A stretch of DNA of 64,000 bases from Pedobacter chitinilyticus (GTDB lineage: Bacteria > Bacteroidota > Bacteroidia > Sphingobacteriales > Sphingobacteriaceae), in NCBI RefSeq assembly GCF_003313385.1, contig NZ_QMHN01000003.1:411086-475085 (forward strand), given 5' to 3'. The notes below the pieces were generated by a model that did not search any database, was not told the DNA's origin, and was given only the letters and a program-made list of their open reading frames with translations. Positions 50,822 to 59,851 of the stretch are shown piece by piece; positions within the stretch are counted from its first letter, which is position 1, and each line of letters starts with the position of its first letter. The translations under genes were made by a program, and so were the position numbers.

Positions 50822-53350
50822 TTATTTTTCTAGTAGCCGATGAACAGGAACAGCGTTGTAGCCATTTTGTTTAAGGTATTTTAGCAGTGCAGGCAACTTG
50901 TCGTAAAACTTGTCCTTTCTTCTGGGATCGGTCCCCACGTGCAGTAATAATATAAATCCGTTTAAGCCCTGACTCTTTTCGTAGTCGATGATGGATTGAT
51001 AAATCTCTTCACTGCCTCTATAAGCCTTGCCCAATTCTGGATAAGTATAATCAGCATTGGACCTCGTTCCAGGAGTAAAATTAATCAATTGCAATCCTAA
51101 GTCTTCTGTCCAGTTGGCAATGGCTTGGTTATACCACTCAAAAGGAGGTAGAAAAAACTTGGCTGATTTTCGGGCGATACCGAATTTTTCCATCGCTTTG
51201 TAATTGGCATTGAGGTCATCTTCGAACTGCTTTTTGGTCACCAAAAGCGAATCCCTTTTCTTCCAGTCGGCATAAAGTAAATGCTGATCTGAATGGGCAC
51301 CTAGGTAATGACCTTTTGCTTTCGCGGTTTTGATGAAAGAAGCAAAGGCGGTGTTACGATAAAAATTACCCGTAAAAAAGAAAGAAGCTTTGACCTTTTC
51401 TTTATCCAATGCCGCAATGATTTTTTGCCCGCCATCCGCATATTCGTCCCCGGTAAACACAATTGCCAGTCGTTTTTCTTTGGTGTCGCCTCTAATGATT
51501 GCACCCTTTTCCTTTTGGTAGCTGGTAAACTCTTTGTCGGTTCTACTATCATAAGCAGCCAGTAAATAAATTAACGAAGCCGTACCATCCATGGTGGGCT
51601 CATTGGTGCTGTAGTCGCCATAATCATCATGGTAAACCGCTAAATCACTCTGGAATTCGGCATAAGCGTCGGGCTTGGTTAACTGTATCCCGATTAAGTT
51701 TTTGTAGATGCTGGTATAAACAGGCCCATCCACCAAACCGCCGTCAATAGGATATTTCCCTAAATGCGTAAAAGCAGAATGTGGATCCGTTGGCGTATCG
51801 CCCCAACTTGGCAGACCGTAAACCATGCTAGTTCCCCAAGGGTTGCAGCCCAAAAGCCAATCGAAATTAGCCTGTTCCAGTTCAGAAAAGGCACCGTCGC
51901 CACTCAGTTGTTTGTACCACATACATTGCATGGCAAAAGCTACTGTAAGGTTGTTGCTGCACCATATAAAAGGCACGCCACGATAAAAGGCATTGTTTTT
52001 TGCACGGTTCCAAACATGGGTAATTCCTTGTTTGTAGTAGTCGATCAGAGCTCGTTTTCTGTCGCCTGCCGATTGTTTGGCCAACTCGTAATGTCCTAAA
52101 TTGATAAATGGGTACCACTGGTAATGCTTAGCCGTGTCCGCAATTAACCAAGGGGTAATGGGCTCTTGCTTGGCATAAAAGAAAGCAGAATCAAGTGATG
52201 AAGCCCTTTTTTTACTTTTGGTTAAATCCGAAACCTTTGGAGAAAACTCTAGACTGGCCAAGGCAAGTTCCATATCATCCACCCAATTGTCTTCAGCATA
52301 AATGTATGGTGATTTTACAGAGGCGGTTTGTGTCACGCCCTTTTTTTGAATGGCATATTGGTAGGCCGTATGCGCTTTATTGCGAAGGGTTTCGGCATAA
52401 TTTACGTCGGCGCCATAAAATAGCTCACTGCCCAAAGCAAAGGCGCTGGTAAATTTAGCTGCGGTAGAGCTAGTCCCTTTGGTATCGTTCATGAACTTAC
52501 CTCTTTGCTGCGGTTTTCCATCGATAAAATATAGCGGGCGTTCAAAGCCTTTTCCGTATTGACTGTCTTCTTTAGGGATCCGCATTGCGATATGATCCCG
52601 ATCATCGGCCAGTTGATTGAACATGATTTTTGCCGAAGGATGCATTTTCATCATAAAATCTAAGCCCCATCTGGCTTCATCCAATACATCGGCTACGCCA
52701 TTTTTACCATCAAGTCCAGTTGCTAGTTTTTGATCGGTAAAAGCTTTTGGAAAATCTCGATAGGCCATTAATAAGTGATATGCGGCATTGGCAGTAGTAG
52801 TAGAATATTGCAGGTAATCGCTAGCATCGTGCCAACCGCCCACGGCATCAAAATGTGTGCTGTCTTTAAGTCCGCCTTCTTTTCCATAAACCACAAAGCC
52901 ATCATGGGTGTGGCAACTGTCTTTTAAAAATGGATTATAGCCACAACGCTGTTGGCGCATGTATCTTAAGGCAAAATCGGCAGTGTTTTGATAAACTTCT
53001 TCTCCAATAATCACTTCTGGGGATATTACGCCATCTACCTTGATGTAATAACGACCAGGTTTTTTAAATTCCGAAAAGTTTAAGCGGGCGGCGCTGGCAA
53101 AAGGGCCATAAGCCCCGAAGGTTTTAATATTGCTCGAAGCGTATACCGTTTTACCGGTAGCTTTTTCCACCAGTTCGAAATTTTTTGGAAGCGTTGTTCC
53201 TTTGCTTGCCCAAACGGCCACTTTGATCGATTTTGGTTGATAACCCAATAGGTTAATCCTGATCCAACTTTGTTGTTCTTTAGGTTTAAAGGCTAATAAT
53301 GTAAATAAACATAGGACAATGAATAGCAATAGGCGCAAAAAAAACTTCAT
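50822..53350 (-). CDS. glycoside hydrolase family 9 enzyme fused to a polysaccharide deacetylase domain
   Basis: The 842-residue exported protein has a signal peptide (MKFFLRLLLFIVLCLF), an N-terminal Ig-like domain of the CelD_N type (about 28-120, WIRINLLGYQPKSIKVAVWA), a GH9 (alpha/alpha)6 domain (about 125-600) with catalytic Asp in GGWHDASDY near 172 and catalytic Glu in NEPTMDGTA near 583, and a C-terminal NodB-like domain (about 625-840) with a metal-binding HSDQH near 687 and FLPPFEWY. NodB motif 1 is altered (FTGDEYADGG instead of TFDDG). GH9 enzymes cut beta-glucans; NodB domains de-N- or O-acetylate glycans, so it may act on an acetylated glucan or chitooligosaccharide. It is a single gene, not in a SusCD locus. 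Confidence 0.88.
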   Translation of the reverse strand: MKFFLRLLLFIVLCLFTLLAFKPKEQQSWIRINLLGYQPKSIKVAVWASKGTTLPKNFELVEKATGKTVYASSNIKTFGAYGPFASAARLNFSEFKKPGRYYIKVDGVISPEVIIGEEVYQNTADFALRYMRQQRCGYNPFLKDSCHTHDGFVVYGKEGGLKDSTHFDAVGGWHDASDYLQYSTTTANAAYHLLMAYRDFPKAFTDQKLATGLDGKNGVADVLDEARWGLDFMMKMHPSAKIMFNQLADDRDHIAMRIPKEDSQYGKGFERPLYFIDGKPQQRGKFMNDTKGTSSTAAKFTSAFALGSELFYGADVNYAETLRNKAHTAYQYAIQKKGVTQTASVKSPYIYAEDNWVDDMELALASLEFSPKVSDLTKSKKRASSLDSAFFYAKQEPITPWLIADTAKHYQWYPFINLGHYELAKQSAGDRKRALIDYYKQGITHVWNRAKNNAFYRGVPFIWCSNNLTVAFAMQCMWYKQLSGDGAFSELEQANFDWLLGCNPWGTSMVYGLPSWGDTPTDPHSAFTHLGKYPIDGGLVDGPVYTSIYKNLIGIQLTKPDAYAEFQSDLAVYHDDYGDYSTNEPTMDGTASLIYLLAAYDSRTDKEFTSYQKEKGAIIRGDTKEKRLAIVFTGDEYADGGQKIIAALDKEKVKASFFFTGNFYRNTAFASFIKTAKAKGHYLGAHSDQHLLYADWKKRDSLLVTKKQFEDDLNANYKAMEKFGIARKSAKFFLPPFEWYNQAIANWTEDLGLQLINFTPGTRSNADYTYPELGKAYRGSEEIYQSIIDYEKSQGLNGFILLLHVGTDPRRKDKFYDKLPALLKYLKQNGYNAVPVHRLLEK

Positions 53351-53436
53351 GTTGAAACGGGCTGAAATGATTTGGTTAACTAAAAATAGGATTAAATTTT
53401 AGAATAGAAGGAAAGCCCTGAAAACTACCTCAAATA

Positions 53437-53467
53437 AAACGCCCCCAACTTTTGGTCAGGGGCGTTT
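53437..53467 (-). terminator. orphan hairpin in a divergent region
   Basis: AAACGCCCC (53437-53445) pairs with GGGGCGTTT (53459-53467); on the minus strand the hairpin is followed by GTTTTATTTG-like sequence. It sits between two divergent genes where no transcript should end, so it may terminate a small RNA or be a relic. The rest of this 341-base gap is AT-rich without other recognisable elements. Confidence 0.55.
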
Positions 53468-53691
53468 ATCCCAAAAAATTAACAATTTTTACAAAAACTT
53501 TAGTATAAGGTTTTTGTAATGCTTTTAAAAGATTTTTGTTTAACCTTTCATAGGTACAAGGTAAAACTTTTTTCGCATATATTCAAATCTGTCTTTTAAT
53601 ACCTTGTTAGGTTTTGGTTAAATGTCTATTAAAATGCTCGATAAAATCCATTTTTATTTCTGTAACAAACTAAATATACTTATTTTTCGGG

Positions 53692-56274
53692 ATGCAATTA
53701 AATCAACCCAGCCAGCGCGAATACTATTTTAATAACGAGGTTGTTTCTCGTTTCGAATTGTACAACAGTTTGTTTCTTACCCTTCCGTTTTACAAAATTA
53801 AAGATACTGGAACGTTATTGCCGCTTTTTTTCAAGAGCTGTGAAGACGGTATTAAGAGCCATGAAAAACCGGAAGCGTTAATTGAGAAGTTTTTTGACAA
53901 GTACGTTCAAGATAAGGGCGAGGAAAGTATTATTGACCTGCTCTTCCGCTTTATTCAGTATATAGAAAGGCAAGTGGTACTTTTTGATGCGGTGGAAGAT
54001 GCTTCTTTTACCAAGTTGAATACCAGCGACGAGCAGAGTTCATTGAGGGCATTGTTTCAAAAAGCCAATGACGATGCAAATCTGCATGAGAAAATAGACC
54101 AACTGATAGAGGAGTTTTCCTTAAGGTTGGTGCTTACCGCTCATCCAACGCAGTTTTACCCAGGCCCTGTTTTAGGAATCATCAATGACCTTACGGCAGC
54201 AATTAAATCTAATGATATTACCACCATTAACCAGTTGTTGCAGCAGTTGGGCAAAACGCCTTTCTTTAATAAAAAGTCGCCAACGCCAGTAGATGAGGCG
54301 ATGAGTTTGGCTTGGTATCTGGAGAATGTGTTTTATTTCGCAGCAGCCAATATTCAAACAGGATTAAATCAGTTGTTGAGCGAGTATCACATCGACCCTA
54401 AAAAGGTAATTGAGCTGGGCTTTTGGCCAGGAGGCGATAGGGATGGTAACCCTAATGTGAAGGCGCAAACCACTTTAGAAGTTTCTAAATTGCTCAGACA
54501 AATCTTATTCAGATGCTACTATCGTGATTTTAGAAATGTAAAAAGACGGATTACCTTTAGAGGGGTAGAAGAAGATATCAATAAACTTCAAGAAGTGTTT
54601 TATGAAAATGCCTTTAATTCTTCGCTGGAAGAAAAGGACATTTCAGATGAAATTATCAAACATCTTAACAACATTGTAGGGATTTTAAATAAGTACCACG
54701 ATGGTTTGTTTGCCAACATTGTGCAGGATTTGTTAAGAAAAGTGGAGCTTTATCGTTGCTATTTCGCTTCATTGGATATTAGACAAGACAGCAGGGTGTT
54801 GCGCAAGGTGCATGAATATTGCAGGTCGCAAAAGCCAATCAATTCTTTATATGCCGAAAACTATGGCGAGCTTTCTGAAGAGGAGAAGCTAAAAACGATT
54901 TCGTTAAGAACGGCCAAGATTATTTATGCAGATGAACAGGATGACCTGATTAAAGATGCTTTGCAAACCATTGCAGAAATTAAAGACATCCAGCAAAAAA
55001 ATGGTGAAGAAGCTTGCCATCGTTTCATCATCAGTAACTGTCAGCAAGCAAGTGATATTTTGCAATTGATGGAGCTTTTCTTATGGAATGGCTGGGAAGC
55101 TGAAAACCTAAGCATTGATTTTGTGCCTTTGTTCGAAACGGTTAATGACCTTTCGGGAGCGGGAGAAATCATGAAAAGACTTTACACGCATCCTTTTTAT
55201 CAAAAGCATTTGGCACTGCGAGGCGGGAAACAACACATTATGTTGGGTTTTTCTGATAGCACCAAAGATGGCGGTTATTTAATGGCCAACTGGTCTATTT
55301 TTACGGCAAAAGTGGCTTTAACCAAGGTAGCAGAAGAGCATAACATTCAATTGGCATTTTTTGATGGTAGGGGTGGCCCTCCAGCGCGTGGTGGTGGTAA
55401 AACACATCGTTTTTACGCCTCGATGGGTAAAGAAATTGCCAATAAAAATATTCAACTTACGGTGCAGGGTCAAACCATCAGTTCGCAATACGGATCGGTG
55501 GACAGTGCCACTTTTAACATTGAACAGTTAATCAACGCAGGTATTTCTTCGGGTGTAAAAAGTAAGCACAACGTGCTTTTGGATAAAGAAAACTTCGATA
55601 TCCTTAACCAAATGGCCAAAGATAGCTACGATGCCTACATCGCTTTGCGTAACGACCCCTTATTTTTGGAGTATTTGGAGAAACTTTCGCCATTGAGCCT
55701 ATTGTCTAAAATTACCATCAGCAGCAGGCCTGTAAAAAGAAATGCAGGCACTAAATTGAAGTTGGACGACTTGCGTGCCATCGGTTTTGTAACCTCGTGG
55801 AGCCAATTAAAGCAAAATGTTCCAGGTTTTTATGGTGTAGGAACGGCTTTAAAAACGCAAGAAGATTTAGGCAATTGGGCGCAGGTGCAAAAAACCTATC
55901 AGCAGTCGGGCTATTTTAAAACTATTGTTGATAACTGTATCATGTCAATGAGTAAGTCTGATTTCGAGATCACCGCTTATTTGGCTAATGATCCTACATT
56001 TGGTTCTTTCTGGAAACAGTTACATGCAGAGTTCGAACTTTCTAAAGCCATGTTGTTAAAATTGACTGGTCATGAAACGTTAATGGAAAACTATCCGGTA
56101 GAGAAGAAATCTATTGCCGTACGTGAGAAGATCATCTTGCCGCTGGTATTGATCCAACACTTTGCCTTGGATAAGTTGCAAGGAGATTTAAGTGAGGAGA
56201 AACAGCAAGCCTACGAAAAGCTGGCCATTAGAACCGTTTATGGTATTGTGAATGCGGGTAGAAACTTGGCATAG
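53692..56274 (+). CDS. ppc: phosphoenolpyruvate carboxylase
   Basis: The 860-residue enzyme fixes bicarbonate onto phosphoenolpyruvate to give oxaloacetate, refilling the TCA cycle. Catalytic motifs are present: LVLTAHPTQF with the catalytic His near residue 150, GFWPGGDRDGNPNVKAQTT, LDIRQDSRVL, MLGFSDSTKDGGYLMANW and FDGRGGPPARGGGKTH, which carries the active-site loop. The C-terminal NAGRNLA is the expected end (QNTG-like tails vary). The start at ATG 53692 fits. It is divergent from the GH9 gene and followed by an acetyltransferase gene. Confidence 0.96.
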   Translation: MQLNQPSQREYYFNNEVVSRFELYNSLFLTLPFYKIKDTGTLLPLFFKSCEDGIKSHEKPEALIEKFFDKYVQDKGEESIIDLLFRFIQYIERQVVLFDAVEDASFTKLNTSDEQSSLRALFQKANDDANLHEKIDQLIEEFSLRLVLTAHPTQFYPGPVLGIINDLTAAIKSNDITTINQLLQQLGKTPFFNKKSPTPVDEAMSLAWYLENVFYFAAANIQTGLNQLLSEYHIDPKKVIELGFWPGGDRDGNPNVKAQTTLEVSKLLRQILFRCYYRDFRNVKRRITFRGVEEDINKLQEVFYENAFNSSLEEKDISDEIIKHLNNIVGILNKYHDGLFANIVQDLLRKVELYRCYFASLDIRQDSRVLRKVHEYCRSQKPINSLYAENYGELSEEEKLKTISLRTAKIIYADEQDDLIKDALQTIAEIKDIQQKNGEEACHRFIISNCQQASDILQLMELFLWNGWEAENLSIDFVPLFETVNDLSGAGEIMKRLYTHPFYQKHLALRGGKQHIMLGFSDSTKDGGYLMANWSIFTAKVALTKVAEEHNIQLAFFDGRGGPPARGGGKTHRFYASMGKEIANKNIQLTVQGQTISSQYGSVDSATFNIEQLINAGISSGVKSKHNVLLDKENFDILNQMAKDSYDAYIALRNDPLFLEYLEKLSPLSLLSKITISSRPVKRNAGTKLKLDDLRAIGFVTSWSQLKQNVPGFYGVGTALKTQEDLGNWAQVQKTYQQSGYFKTIVDNCIMSMSKSDFEITAYLANDPTFGSFWKQLHAEFELSKAMLLKLTGHETLMENYPVEKKSIAVREKIILPLVLIQHFALDKLQGDLSEEKQQAYEKLAIRTVYGIVNAGRNLA

Positions 56275-56340
56275 AAGTCCGAAGATTTGAGCCTATAAAA
56301 ATTCAATTATTTTATCATTTACTCATTCAAAATCATAAAA

Positions 56341-56790
56341 GTGCCCACACTTAACTGGACCTACAAACATTTCGAGGAACTCTCCAAACAGGAGTTATAT
56401 ACGATATTAAGTCTGCGTAGCGAGGTTTTCGTGATTGAGCAGCAATGCAATTATCAGGACCTTGATGGAAAGGATTTAAAATGCCACCATTTAATGGCTT
56501 GGGACAGCGATAACCTTGTTGCCTACACACGGATTGTGCCTGCGGGAATTTCTTTCGCAGAGGCAAGCATTGGGCGTGTACTGACCAATTCCAGATATAG
56601 AGGCATAGGGGCAGGGATTACCCTGATGGAGAAAAGCATTGAGAAGGTTTATGAAACCCATGGTAAGCGTCCCATTAGAATAGGTGCACAGCTTTATCTA
56701 AAGAAGTTTTATGAAAGCTTTGGCTTTGTGAAGGATAGCGATGAGTACTTGGAAGATGATATCCCGCATATTGAGATGATATTGGCTTAA
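56341..56790 (+). CDS. elaA: ElaA-like GNAT acetyltransferase (GTG start)
   Basis: The 149-residue GNAT protein starts with GTG at 56341. Its N-part LYTILSLRSEVFVIEQQCNY is the ElaA hallmark, and the acetyl-CoA loop is IGRVLTNSRYRGIGAGITLM. The end PHIEMI is also typical. It may acetylate an unknown small amine or polypeptide. It lies 66 bases after ppc on the same strand and is closed by a terminator, so it may be read through from ppc. Confidence 0.9.
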   Translation: MPTLNWTYKHFEELSKQELYTILSLRSEVFVIEQQCNYQDLDGKDLKCHHLMAWDSDNLVAYTRIVPAGISFAEASIGRVLTNSRYRGIGAGITLMEKSIEKVYETHGKRPIRIGAQLYLKKFYESFGFVKDSDEYLEDDIPHIEMILA

Positions 56791-56796
56791 AGTATA

Positions 56797-56832
56797 AAAA
56801 GGCCCCGATGTAAACCATCGGGGCTTTTTTTG
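56797..56832 (+). terminator. intrinsic terminator after the acetyltransferase
   Basis: GCCCCGATG pairs with CATCGGGGC across a 5-base loop, followed by eight T residues. Confidence 0.92.
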
Positions 56833-56858
56833 GCTAGGTGGTTGGTTGATATATAGCC

Positions 56859-56940
56859 GTCATTGCGAGGCACGAAGCAATCTTACAACAATGGTTTTAC
56901 CTACTTTCGCTTTAGGCTGGCACCCGTTTTTTGCAATGAC
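56859..56940. repeat. dispersed repeat copy with GTCATTGC/GCAATGAC ends
   Basis: The element begins GTCATTGCGAGGCACGAAGC and ends TTTTTTGCAATGAC; the outer 8 bases are exact inverted repeats. The first half matches the copies at 19199 and 57093. It looks like a small MITE- or REP-like unit of about 82 bases. Confidence 0.85.
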
Positions 56941-56949
56941 CACGTATCC

Positions 56950-57068
56950 GTCATCTCGACGATAGGAGAGATCTAGCGATTTTGTTACTATCCCTAATTC
57001 ACGTTAATTATTGAAGTATAAACCTACTCGAAAGATTTCTCCACTCACTGCGCTGCGGTCGAAATGAC
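56950..57068. repeat. dispersed repeat copy with GTCATCTCGAC/GTCGAAATGAC ends
   Basis: A 119-base element whose ends GTCATCTCGAC and GTCGAAATGAC are inverted with one mismatch. Inside, AGGAGAGATC near the left end and GATTTCTCCACTCACTGCG near the right are also partly complementary. It sits directly after the previous element. The gap between 57117 and 57258 holds no further gene. Confidence 0.75.
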
Positions 57069-57092
57069 GTTGACGACTGATTAGACAAGGTC

Positions 57093-57116
57093 GTCATTGC
57101 GAGGCACGAAGCAACT
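57093..57116. repeat. partial copy of the CATTGCGAGGCACGAAGCAA repeat
   Basis: GTCATTGCGAGGCACGAAGC followed by AACT repeats the left end of the element at 56859 but lacks its right end. Confidence 0.85.
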
Positions 57117-57258
57117 TACTGCTAAGGATTATATGCCTTTCGCATTCGGCATGGCCTGTTCTTCGCAAAAGAAAGCAAAATCAGAAATGCCGAAAACGGC
57201 TCTTGACCAGGTTTTGTTAGGCATTCCAATCTCCTTTTAATTTAATTGTAAAAATCTC

Positions 57259-57289
57259 TTGACAAAGACGGGTTTCGATTTTACCTTTG
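57259..57289 (+). promoter_or_regulatory. Bacteroidetes-type promoter of the siderophore-type receptor
   Basis: TTG at 57259-57261 and TACCTTTG at 57282-57289 are 20 bases apart, identical to the spacing in the peroxiredoxin promoter. The ATG is 27 bases downstream. Confidence 0.75.
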
Positions 57290-57316
57290 CGCTATCAAGA
57301 TTTAATCTAAATAAAA

Positions 57317-59713
57317 ATGAAGACAAAATTTACATCTATGCTATGCGTGTACCTGTTGCTAGCCGTATTTTCGATAACGGTATTTGCGCAAAAAACTAAA
57401 TCAACCCTTTCTGGTACGGTTAAAACCAACGATGGTAGCGCAGCCAGCCATGTTACGGTAAGCTTAAAAAGTGTCTCTACCCAAACGGATGAAAACGGAC
57501 GCTTTATCTTCAGAAACCTGACAGCTGGTACCTATCAATTGCGAATCTCGGCGGTAGGCATTAAAACCATGCAAATAGAAGTGCGAGTAAAAGAAGGTGA
57601 GAATGAGACGAATACTATAGTGATTGCTGAATCGGCCTCGCAACTGCAAGAAGTGGCAATTAGCGCTTATAAGTCATCTAACAGCAAACCTACTACGCTA
57701 GGCAAAGTAGCCATCCCTCCGAGAGATTTGCCACAATCAGTGCAAATTATTACCAATCAGGTGATCCGAGATCAGCAAGTAGATAGGCTAGGAGATGTGA
57801 TGAGGAATGTGAATGGTGTAGCGCTGGGTGCCAATCGTGGCGGCGTAGGCGAAAACTTTTACGCCAGAGGATATAGTTTGGGTTCCAATAATATTTTCAA
57901 AAATGGCGCACGTACCAGCATTGGCGGAAGCCCCGAAGCAAGTACTTTGGAGTCTGTTGAAGTGCTAAAAGGTAGTGCTGCTTTGTTATATGGTGGTGTA
58001 ACAGGAGGAGCTGTAGTAAATATGGTGACCAAGAAACCAAGATTTGATAGAACGGGTGGGGAAGCATCTTTCCGTACGGGAAGTTACGATCAATACAAAG
58101 GTATTGTTGATTTTTATACACCTCTTGATGAAAAAGTAGCGATTAGATTAATTGCAACAGGTGAGGAAGCGGGAAGCTTTAGAGATAACGTAAAATCTAA
58201 AAGGGTTTATGTAAATCCCTCATTACTTTACAAAGTAAATGATAAAACAGAAATCCTTCTACAAGGAGATTATTTAAATAGCGATTTTACTCCTGATTTT
58301 GGTTTAGGTACTATTGGTAATAAACTAAACTCTTTAGGTAGAAACGTTTTTATTAACACAAACTGGGCTTATAATAAAACAAATACAGCCACAGGACAAT
58401 TGGTGTTAAATCATAAATTTAATAATGATTGGAAATTAAATGTAAACATATCAATTCAATCTTATGATAGAGATTATTTCTCAGCTGAACGCCCTGCCGC
58501 GGATGCTAATGGCTTTTGGAATAGGGTTTTAACGAGGTCTAATATAAAGGAACTTACGTTTAACCAGCAAATAAACTTAACAGGAGGTTTTAAAACAGCA
58601 GGTATTAAACATATTTTGTTAGTTGGTGCTGATGCCGATCAATCTAAAACAACGTCAGGAGGTTTTGCATCTACTAACGTTCTGCCAGTAGTAGGAGTGA
58701 AAACATATTACGATCGTGTAAATATATCAGATCCGAGTTCATTTAATCAACCAAGTAATTTTAATATGCCCAATACTACTTTGCTTACTAATACGGATGC
58801 AGAAGTATTTAGAATAGGAGGATTTGTACAAGACTTGGTAGCTTTAACAACCCAGTTTAAAGTTTTAGCGGGCGTTCGTTGGTCATTTCAAAAAACACCA
58901 ACCACCACCATAAATACAGTTGCTACTGGAGTAGAGACTAAAGGGACGGTAAAAGATAAAATCGATAAAGCTTTTTCGCCTAAATTTGGTTTAATTTATG
59001 AGCCGTTTAAAACCACTTCATTATATGTAAGTTATGCTAATAATTTTACATCTAATTCGGGGACTGATATTGCTACAAATGGTCCTATGGGCCCTTCCAT
59101 AATTGATCAATATGAGGCAGGTGTTAAAAACGATTTCCTAGAAGGCAAATTATCGGTAAACCTAACTGTTTACAAAATTAAGAACGATAAGTTTGCGCAA
59201 ACGGCACTTGCCGACCCTACAAAAAGAGAGTTTTCTGGAGCAACAGCTAGCGATGGTGTTGAGGTTGATTTATCTGGGGTAATTGTTAAAGGATTAAATT
59301 TTTTAGCAGGTTATAGTTACAATTATATGCGTTATACATCTACATTAGCTACCTCTGGAATTGTAGAAGGAGAGCGTTTGGTAGGTACAACAAAAAATAC
59401 GGCAAATGCAACTATATTTTATACGCTGCAAAATGGTGCAATTAAAGGCTTGAAATTAGGTGCTTCGGCATTTTACACTGGCGATAGAAATGGCGGTAGA
59501 AACACAACCAAAAATGGTTCGTCTAGTGGAATAATTCCTTTGAAAGGTTTTACCACTATAGATTTATCTGCTGGTTACTCATGGAAAAAACTTTCATTGT
59601 TAGGTAAATTGTCAAATATCACGAATGAGCTGAACTACTTCGTTCACGAAAACTATAGTGTAAACCCGATTCCGCCACGTCAGTTTTTAACCACGCTGTC
59701 ATATAAGTTTTAA
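57317..59713 (+). CDS. TonB-dependent siderophore-type receptor
   Basis: The 798-residue outer-membrane receptor has a signal peptide (MKTKFTSMLCVYLLLAVFSI), a carboxypeptidase-regulatory-like domain (about 30-108), a plug (about 130-245: IPPRDLPQSVQIITNQVI, FYARGYSLGSNNIFKNG, GGAVVNMVTKKP) and a 22-strand type barrel ending RQFLTTLSYKF. The plug pattern (DLPQSV, SVEVLKG) is that of FhuA-like ferric-siderophore receptors; the ligand is unknown. From about 58130 to 59600 the DNA is clearly more AT-rich than the plug-coding part, suggesting a mosaic origin. A well-formed promoter lies upstream; no Fur box was confirmed. Confidence 0.92.
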   Translation: MKTKFTSMLCVYLLLAVFSITVFAQKTKSTLSGTVKTNDGSAASHVTVSLKSVSTQTDENGRFIFRNLTAGTYQLRISAVGIKTMQIEVRVKEGENETNTIVIAESASQLQEVAISAYKSSNSKPTTLGKVAIPPRDLPQSVQIITNQVIRDQQVDRLGDVMRNVNGVALGANRGGVGENFYARGYSLGSNNIFKNGARTSIGGSPEASTLESVEVLKGSAALLYGGVTGGAVVNMVTKKPRFDRTGGEASFRTGSYDQYKGIVDFYTPLDEKVAIRLIATGEEAGSFRDNVKSKRVYVNPSLLYKVNDKTEILLQGDYLNSDFTPDFGLGTIGNKLNSLGRNVFINTNWAYNKTNTATGQLVLNHKFNNDWKLNVNISIQSYDRDYFSAERPAADANGFWNRVLTRSNIKELTFNQQINLTGGFKTAGIKHILLVGADADQSKTTSGGFASTNVLPVVGVKTYYDRVNISDPSSFNQPSNFNMPNTTLLTNTDAEVFRIGGFVQDLVALTTQFKVLAGVRWSFQKTPTTTINTVATGVETKGTVKDKIDKAFSPKFGLIYEPFKTTSLYVSYANNFTSNSGTDIATNGPMGPSIIDQYEAGVKNDFLEGKLSVNLTVYKIKNDKFAQTALADPTKREFSGATASDGVEVDLSGVIVKGLNFLAGYSYNYMRYTSTLATSGIVEGERLVGTTKNTANATIFYTLQNGAIKGLKLGASAFYTGDRNGGRNTTKNGSSSGIIPLKGFTTIDLSAGYSWKKLSLLGKLSNITNELNYFVHENYSVNPIPPRQFLTTLSYKF

Positions 59714-59726
59714 TGTTTTATTAAAC

Positions 59727-59756
59727 AAAAAGTCCCACACTTCTGGGACTTTTTTA
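59727..59756 (+). terminator. intrinsic terminator after the receptor gene
   Basis: AAAAAGTCCCA pairs with TGGGACTTTTT across a 6-base loop and is followed by more T residues, 14 bases after the stop. Confidence 0.9.
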
Positions 59757-59851
59757 TGCGCTATCAACTAGTAGTTGCTGATCCAAAAAACGAAAATTAT
59801 TTGAGATTTTAAATCAGGTTTCATATTTTAGAATAAATCAACAATCTCGTT

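Noticed and set aside
58130..59713. Separate gene for the AT-rich receptor barrel
   Set aside because: The reading frame is continuous from the plug, with no stop or start at the composition change.
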